Shown here piece after piece: positions 60,525 to 64,000 of a stretch of DNA of 64,000 nt (the stretch's first letter is position 1; every line of letters begins with the position of its first letter). The DNA is taken from contig CM031596.1 of NCBI GenBank assembly GCA_018398815.1, forward strand, positions 68,961,803 to 69,025,802, given 5' to 3'. The translations under genes were made by a program, and so were the position numbers. Source of the DNA: Conus ventricosus. Its lineage: Eukaryota; Mollusca; Gastropoda; Neogastropoda; Conidae. Below the pieces are notes generated by a model. The model had not been told where the DNA came from, searched no databases, and saw nothing but the letters and a program-made list of their open reading frames with translations.

Positions 60525-60860
60525 ATGGAAGCTCAGGACGAAGTGCAGAACGAAACAAGAATGGTAAAGGAAGAGACCTTGAAAATGATACGGGAATCAT
60601 TTGATGCGTGTAATGCTATTAGGGGAACATTTTTGAGGATTAATCAATGCATGCTAAACCATCCAGATCACCTACAACTCAAACCCCCAAATTGGGAAAA
60701 AGAATATCTTGAAATAATAAAAAAAATTCGAACGCATCAAGCAAACATGAGAAAAGATTTAAATGAATTGGATGAAGCTATGATTGATCTTATAATAAAA
60801 GTTGATGAAAAATATAAACCCCCCTGTTTATGCGGTCCTCCAGTGCCCTATTGCATATGA
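60525..60860 (+). CDS. Polinton hypothetical protein, 111 aa
   Basis: A charged, helical protein with no family I recognise. Residues 1-35 are acidic, a region with FDACNAIRGTFLRINQC follows, then KEYLEIIKKIRTHQANMRKD and LNELDEAMIDLIIKVDEK. It ends in a Cys/Pro motif (PPCLCGPPVPYCI). It has no membrane segment. Its last 33 bp overlap the end of the DNA polymerase gene on the other strand. The Cys-rich end is therefore antisense to the last polymerase codons. Being the last gene of the rightward cluster, it may be a minor structural or regulatory protein (inference). Confidence 0.65.
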   Translation: MEAQDEVQNETRMVKEETLKMIRESFDACNAIRGTFLRINQCMLNHPDHLQLKPPNWEKEYLEIIKKIRTHQANMRKDLNELDEAMIDLIIKVDEKYKPPCLCGPPVPYCI

Positions 60861-62594
60861 AAACTCTGGATTAACAAACACACGTTTTGTGTTTGTTCTA
60901 TCTAATGACTTTTTTGTTACAACAGTTGTGTTGATCTCATGTAGATTAGATCGCAGTTTTACGTTGTCATGATGAAAAGTCTTATTGTTAAACAATGCTT
61001 CTTTGTAGTTGTCATGTGATATGTTTGACTGCACAACTCTGCGGGATATTCCTTTTGCTTTCTTAATGGTTTTCTCCTGGCTCGAAATACTGTACATTTT
61101 TGACCTTAAACCAACATACTCCTTGATCACCTTTCCAGATAATTCATCCTTCATCTTTCCTAAAACCTTCTTGTTAGTAATCGAATGCAAAGGGGAATCT
61201 TTAGGGTAATCAGATGTATCATACCATCCTGCATGCCCTTTAGCTACTTCGGTTTCCATGTCTTTATAGATGTCTTCAGTAGGGATATCTATAACAAAAC
61301 TATCTGTATCTGTGTAAAGTACTCTGGACTCTGGATACGAGGGTTTAAAGTAGTCATAAAGAAATTCTAACATCAAAAGCTTTGATAATTCTAAAACAGT
61401 AAACCCAATAAAAACGGGTTTGTCCAATTTGACTTTCTTTTTTTTCATCATTATGCCAAAAAGCTGGTCATGAAATCTTTTAAAGTCCTGATAATTAGGT
61501 TTTGAAGTTAGCTTAATTGCTTCGTTCTCTCTGGTGACCAATCTGACATCTTTGCGCTTGTGCGGATTCTCCATAGTCTTTCCAAAACAGCTGTTGTTCA
61601 TCAACTTGAAAAAGTCTTTTTCTGAAGCATCTGCGGATTTAGTTCTGAGATCAGTGTTCTTCATTATGTATGGTTTCATGAACTGTTCTTGATCGAAAGC
61701 AATTATACGATGGACAGCTGTTAACTTTAAACCATGTCTTAAATAAAATTGTAGAAGTCTGTAATGACATACATAATTTTTTTTGCCCCGAAGATTAGGC
61801 ACAAGTTTAGGCGGCTCTGTTTTCGCCATCTTTAGACTTTCTGCTGCTAATGGATAGTCATTATGCAGGTCATTGAGTTCCTGAGGATATTCTAAGTCAA
61901 CTTCTAGAATGTATCCGCGCTGTTGATCTGACGTCAAACTGCCCAACCACTTTAATGCTCTTTGCACATTATTTGTACCTGTGTGCATTTTAAAGTTGCG
62001 TAGTGGAAGTGATTGTGCCATTGCCCATCCATACAGATTGTTTGCATCTAAATACATGAGATAGTTAGACCTTTTACTTGGATCATAGTTGTCTAAGTAT
62101 TTGTTGTTTGCTTTACAGTAATGATGCGACGCCATACTAATTCCTCCACGCAATCCGTTTTCAATTATCTGAATCATTGGTAAATCTGACAATAAATCAA
62201 TCTGTACTCCAGTAAACTTTAAGAAAGCGTCCCAGCTCATCCCGGGCGCAGAAATGTAATGCGCGGGATCCAGGCTATAATGTTTCATGCAGGTCTTTCT
62301 ATAATTTTCAAAGACGTCCGCCAACAAACATACATCAGCCATCAAGTAGGAGGCATGATAGTCTCCCATCGTTTTACACTCTAACTTTTGCCACGCATCT
62401 TGGGCATGCTGGTAATCAGAATCACTGATGTCCTTTCCTCTAAGACTAGAAAAGAACGCGCCTTTAGGTGGAAGTGTATCTTCGTCAAACCTTTCCCAAC
62501 TGTTCATGTACTCATAAGGGTAAACGCCCTTTCTAACGAGAGTTGGGTCAAAATATTCTTCCGTTATTGGGCAAGACTTTAAGGACATAGCCAC
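60828..62594 (-). CDS. POLB: Polinton family B DNA polymerase, catalytic part
   Basis: A 588-residue frame with the exonuclease III motif (YLMADVCLLADVFE, 83-96, with D87) and polymerase motif A (YLMYLDANNLYGWAM, D183). It also has motif B (NNSCFGKTMEN, K339), motif C (YTDTDS, 427-432) and a later LRSKMYS motif. The type is that of protein-primed replicative polymerases, as in adenoviruses and linear plasmids. It would copy the element's DNA using a terminal-protein primer. The frame of the N-terminal third (62579-64000) is broken, so as assembled the enzyme lacks a continuous exonuclease domain. Convergent with the 111-aa gene, overlapping by 33 bp. Confidence 0.93.
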   Translation of the reverse strand: MAMSLKSCPITEEYFDPTLVRKGVYPYEYMNSWERFDEDTLPPKGAFFSSLRGKDISDSDYQHAQDAWQKLECKTMGDYHASYLMADVCLLADVFENYRKTCMKHYSLDPAHYISAPGMSWDAFLKFTGVQIDLLSDLPMIQIIENGLRGGISMASHHYCKANNKYLDNYDPSKRSNYLMYLDANNLYGWAMAQSLPLRNFKMHTGTNNVQRALKWLGSLTSDQQRGYILEVDLEYPQELNDLHNDYPLAAESLKMAKTEPPKLVPNLRGKKNYVCHYRLLQFYLRHGLKLTAVHRIIAFDQEQFMKPYIMKNTDLRTKSADASEKDFFKLMNNSCFGKTMENPHKRKDVRLVTRENEAIKLTSKPNYQDFKRFHDQLFGIMMKKKKVKLDKPVFIGFTVLELSKLLMLEFLYDYFKPSYPESRVLYTDTDSFVIDIPTEDIYKDMETEVAKGHAGWYDTSDYPKDSPLHSITNKKVLGKMKDELSGKVIKEYVGLRSKMYSISSQEKTIKKAKGISRRVVQSNISHDNYKEALFNNKTFHHDNVKLRSNLHEINTTVVTKKSLDRTNTKRVFVNPEFSYAIGHWRTA

Positions 62595-64000
62595 GCCTCT
62601 AATGAACCCATCATGTGTTGCATAGAGTCATAAAAAGACATGTTATTTAAAGTGAAACACATGTACTTTTCTGATGACTGTGCAATGCATGACACCCTGA
62701 AGGAGTCGGTTACTGCTTTCATTATAAGGTGAGAGTCGTAACCTCGCAAGTTGTGAAAGAATACAGGCAGCTTCCATGTCTTTGGTTCAAACTTTAGTTG
62801 AAGATTGCATTTACTGTGCGCAGCTCCTCTGAACTTTCCGCTAATGTGATCATGGTCTCTTACTGTCGGATTCTCTGCGTCTGATGAGAGGCCTAAACCG
62901 CAAATCCAACAATGTGTGGCTGAGTCATACTGTTGTTGGTCTTCGGACGTCATTATGATTTCAGATAAATTCAGATTATTAGAACAGTCATTGCGCACTT
63001 GCTGCATGCGCTGTAAAAATCTTCTAGCCGCATCTGGTCCTCTATATAATTCTGGTGCTGAATGAGCGCCATCCGACCTAACAATAATGAAGGCAAATGA
63101 ACAAATCTGATGATTACTCATTAAGACTGTTTTCGAAGTTTTTGTGGCGCTGGCCCTTCATAAGGACAATAAGCGACTCAAAGTCTGCGTAAACAACATA
63201 TGGGCTCGTTTGCAGTCGTTTCCAGTTCTTAAAACTAACTTTAGATCCGGGTGGGGGTGTAATTAGTTCTGTATTACAGTCTACAGTACTTTTACAATGT
63301 TTTATATGTTCCCTCGCGGCTTGCACAGATGGAATTCTTGTTAAACATTTCTGCAGAATTCTTGTTTGTTAGTGTTTTTTGAAGTATGCGCCAATAATCT
63401 ACTCATTGTGCGTATCAATGTGTAATGCGGTAGCCCCGCTGGTGAAAGCATCAGTAGTAAGTCAACATGATTTTTTGTCTGGTTCGCCAATCGTTGGACT
63501 GTTCTTGGACACTCTAATAGGCACCAAATTTGTTTCCTCATCCCATGTGTAGACATTAACAGTTATTGGGTTGTTTTGTTCTTCAAACTGATCAATGGAA
63601 TCCACGCTAAACGGGAAAGGATATTCCACTAAAGTTAAGATCATTGATGTAAGGGTGATAGTTAGACACTCTCTCTGTGTTTTTGCGGATATAATGCAGC
63701 CTTGCGAGAACACACCACATAAAACATTTGTTGTCTGAATAATTCTTTATGTTTAAAACTGCTTTTTTTGCGACTAATGCTGGGGGTAGTGGAATGTAAG
63801 ACTTGCCAACAATCGGCGCATACTTAGACTGTTTTAATCTAATCTCTAAGACTTCGCCCTCTGACCAACCAGAGCCTCTCATTTTGGCTTCTTCAGCGGC
63901 CACATCAAACTGCGTAAGCATTTGGTCTGCCCAACCAGGTGTTAAGTCATTAGAGGAAAGAATAACCTGTTGTTTAGTTGAAACCCAGATTTTCTGGGGT
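62579..64000 (-). pseudogene. POLB: Polinton DNA polymerase N-terminal part, frameshifted, runs off the window
   Basis: Reading leftward from 64000, five frames succeed one another: to 63607, 63713-63462, 63556-63341, 63326-63114 and 63121-62579. Recognisable pieces are an N-terminal domain (YIPLPPALVAKKAVLNIKNY), a zinc-binding segment with FCRN and a later HIKHC, and Exo I (YVVYADFESLI). A CX2C plus HDH...HX3C zinc motif (CWICGLG, RDHDHISGKFRGAAHSKCN) and Exo II (FFHNLRGYDSHLIM) follow. The breaks shift in both directions, unlike the one-way losses in the SORBS exons. The frame is still open at the right edge, so the start codon is outside. Confidence 0.85.

Larger units (their letters stand above)
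57900..64000. mobile_element. Polinton/Maverick DNA transposon, partial
   Basis: The combination of a retroviral-type integrase, a protein-primed family B DNA polymerase and the small membrane-protein genes beside them defines a Polinton (Maverick). These are 15-20 kb self-synthesising, virus-like transposons, many of which also encode capsid proteins, a packaging ATPase and a maturation protease. Those genes and the terminal inverted repeats are not visible. The element runs off the right edge inside the polymerase and fades on the left into corrupted sequence. All small genes and the integrase have intact frames. Gene blocks are leftward, rightward, leftward. Confidence 0.93.

Overview
The window looks like genomic DNA of a lophotrochozoan invertebrate, most likely a mollusc and probably a gastropod. 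Three things point that way: a large intron-rich SORBS-family gene, very dense CA/GT, CT and poly-G/C microsatellites, and tRNA-derived SINE fragments whose tails read like mollusc SINE ends. No species can be named from the sequence alone.

Positions 1-37813 hold most of one gene on the + strand, a sorbin and SH3 domain-containing adaptor (SORBS family: CAP/ponsin, ArgBP2, vinexin). Eleven coding exons can be placed by homology, splice sites and intron phase. They are a SoHo (sorbin homology) exon (1711-1859), a giant 4.6 kb exon for a Ser-rich disordered region (7038-11666), a proline/serine exon (13262-13683), two basic/acidic helical exons (17991-18100, 22529-22614), and the first SH3 domain split over 24077-24269 and 24879-24991. 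The second SH3 is split over 33216-33326 and 34438-34600, followed by a proline-rich exon (35764-36202) and the terminal SH3 exon (37640-37813). Four exons each need one extra base to stay in frame, every time in a G/C-rich homopolymer context. This suggests base-calling deletions rather than a dead gene. The first coding exon or exons lie upstream of the window.

The introns are full of simple repeats, several minisatellites (91, 50, 46 and 20 bp units), SINE remnants and one 5.6 kb antisense LTR retrotransposon (about 25147-30734). The retrotransposon has two 1.34 kb LTRs, a primer-binding-site-like sequence, a polypurine tract, gag with a zinc knuckle, a protease and an integrase zinc finger, but no reverse transcriptase or RNase H. 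It is an internally deleted Ty3/Gypsy-type copy.

Positions 37814-50282 are 3' UTR and intergenic DNA with repeats and no convincing gene. A 100-N gap follows (50283-50382). From 50383 to about 57900 the sequence is visibly corrupted, with pervasive homopolymer stretching and broken dinucleotide repeats.

From about 57900 to the right edge lies part of a Polinton/Maverick, a large virus-like DNA transposon. On the left are two leftward genes, then a rightward cluster (76-aa and 135-aa membrane proteins, a 317-aa retroviral-type integrase, a 111-aa protein), then a convergent protein-primed family B DNA polymerase whose catalytic part is intact but whose N-terminal third is frameshifted. Capsid, ATPase, protease and terminal repeats are not visible. 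They would lie beyond 64000 or inside the corrupted stretch.
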